The translations under genes and the position numbers were made by a program. A stretch of DNA of 23,481 nt from contig JABMQR010000070.1 of assembly GCA_013202335.1 (NCBI GenBank), forward strand, positions 1 to 23,481, given 5' to 3'. Shown here piece after piece: positions 22,704-23,481 of this stretch (its first letter is position 1; every line of letters begins with the position of its first letter). The notes beneath the pieces are model-generated. The model was not told where the DNA came from, ran no database searches, and saw only the letters and a program-made list of their open reading frames with translations. This DNA is from Bacteroidota bacterium. GTDB taxonomy: Bacteria; Spirochaetota; Spirochaetia; JABMQR01.

Positions 22704-23481
22704 TCACCCCTTTGACGACAATTTGAGAGGAATTATTGGTTCACATTGATACAGAGGATCAAGAAAGGCCGGAGGCCCAACCCCTAAAGCTTTCATGAAC
22801 GCCAACTGCCTGGATCCAATTTCTCCGAGCAGGATTCTTTTCTTCTTTACTTCTACAACCAGGATATTGGTTATAACCGTACTCATCATAAACGCTGTAG
22901 GTTTGACAGTTTTTTTATTATCCCACCCAGGAAGGGTTGTATTGGTATTTTCCACATACGCTCGCATATTTCTTTCCATGAGTCTCCAAATCATCAGGGT
23001 AATAATCAGCACCATACCCAATGCATCTATACGTGAGGGTGTCTTGAGAAAGAGGTCATTTACCACTAACGGATCTTTTAAAAATCCGAAATCACTTTCA
23101 ACACCGTACTGCCCTTTGTAGGTTCGCAGAATCCCTGCAGCATCCAATGATCCCGGTTCCTCAGCCGGGACGTTTGTTATCAGGACAAAACATCCAGCAA
23201 GATCTTTCTCCCGTTGTACCCCGGCGGTGTTTTCATTCAATTCCCAGGAAAGATTGTAACGGATGTTGGTGGGAGGTGGACCTTCTTTCGGCGGACGTCC
23301 TCGTCGACGTACTTCCACTGGACTGATGGTGGTGGTAAGGGTATGCAGCTTATTCGAAAGCTTTTCTACCCGTGCTGCAGCGATAGCAGCATCGGCTTCA
23401 CAGAAATACAGTACTTGTAGACGAGCCAGCCCGCTTTTTAAGGATTTCTCTGATGTAACAAGAGCTTTGACCAATTTCTTC
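22704..23481 (-). CDS. IS1634-like (IS4-superfamily) transposase, 5' end beyond the window
   Basis: The C-terminal 258 codons of a DDE transposase; the frame stays open to the right edge, so the start is outside the window. The Y-(2)-Q/R-(3)-E type signature YKGQYGVESDFGFLKDP carries the third catalytic acid. It is followed by DALGMVLIITLMIWRLMERNM and the late PGWDNKKTVKPTAFMM block, which I associate with the IS1634 family. The N-terminal DDs are not visible. The stop is at 22704, and the element end should lie between there and the hsdM start (22620-22703); I could not define the terminal repeat with only one end. Base composition is richer in G+C than the potassium operon, suggesting separate arrival. 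Confidence 0.85.
   Translation of the reverse strand, partial: KKLVKALVTSEKSLKSGLARLQVLYFCEADAAIAAARVEKLSNKLHTLTTTISPVEVRRRGRPPKEGPPPTNIRYNLSWELNENTAGVQREKDLAGCFVLITNVPAEEPGSLDAAGILRTYKGQYGVESDFGFLKDPLVVNDLFLKTPSRIDALGMVLIITLMIWRLMERNMRAYVENTNTTLPGWDNKKTVKPTAFMMSTVITNILVVEVKKKRILLGEIGSRQLAFMKALGVGPPAFLDPLYQCEPIIPLKLSSKG

Overview
The window most likely comes from a spirochaete (Spirochaetota, free-living Spirochaetales-like). This is inferred from gene content and style: short-spaced minus-strand operons, a Leu/Ile/Val-type (Liv) ABC transporter operon, a TTG-started DksA-like gene, infA and smr as close neighbours, and a coiled-coil protein family that looks spirochaetal. The taxonomic call is a judgement from sequence character and has not been searched.

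Layout. (1) 1-3700: a possible mobile-element end at the left edge, then a minus-strand group of a coiled-coil protein, an MltG-type lytic transglycosylase and a ferredoxin-nitroreductase, closed by a bidirectional terminator. (2) 3839-6171: a plus-strand pair with a very good promoter. It encodes a DEAD-box-like protein that has lost its ATPase motifs but kept a DbpA-type RNA-binding tail, followed by a metallo-beta-lactamase-fold hydrolase. (3) 6197-7112: a minus-strand DksA/TraR zinc-finger protein and a plus-strand infA (GTG start, good promoter), with a terminator hairpin shared with the convergent smr gene. (4) 7092-13107: a minus-strand operon livJ-livH-livM-livG-livF-(CBS-CBS-ACT protein)-smr, with a promoter upstream of livJ and a hairpin plus U-tract after livJ that probably lowers expression of the membrane genes. 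(5) 13346-13419: tRNA-Arg(CCT) with its own terminator.

(6) From about 13452 to the right edge lies what looks like a genomic island inserted next to the tRNA. It starts with a 13-base repeat of the tRNA 3' end and a tyrosine recombinase gene. It then has about 780 bases of decayed sequence and a clearly AT-rich potassium operon: an unknown 117-aa protein, KtrB/TrkH-like channel subunit, KtrA-like RCK subunit, KdpD and KdpE. The island ends in the window with a broken small ORF, a truncated HsdM (type I methyltransferase) and an IS1634-like transposase that runs off the edge.

The most interesting part is the potassium cassette. KdpDE, which normally controls the KdpFABC pump, is here directly behind a Ktr/Trk transporter with no kdpFABC in view. 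The operon is preceded by two copies of ATCTTAACAC exactly 11 bases apart, the geometry of an OmpR/PhoB-class (hence KdpE) binding site, suggesting self-control. KdpD is interrupted by a single extra A in a run of nine, has lost its Walker B residues, and has a confused translation start with a second possible one-base shift in an A7 run. The degenerate DEAD-box protein is the second item worth pursuing.
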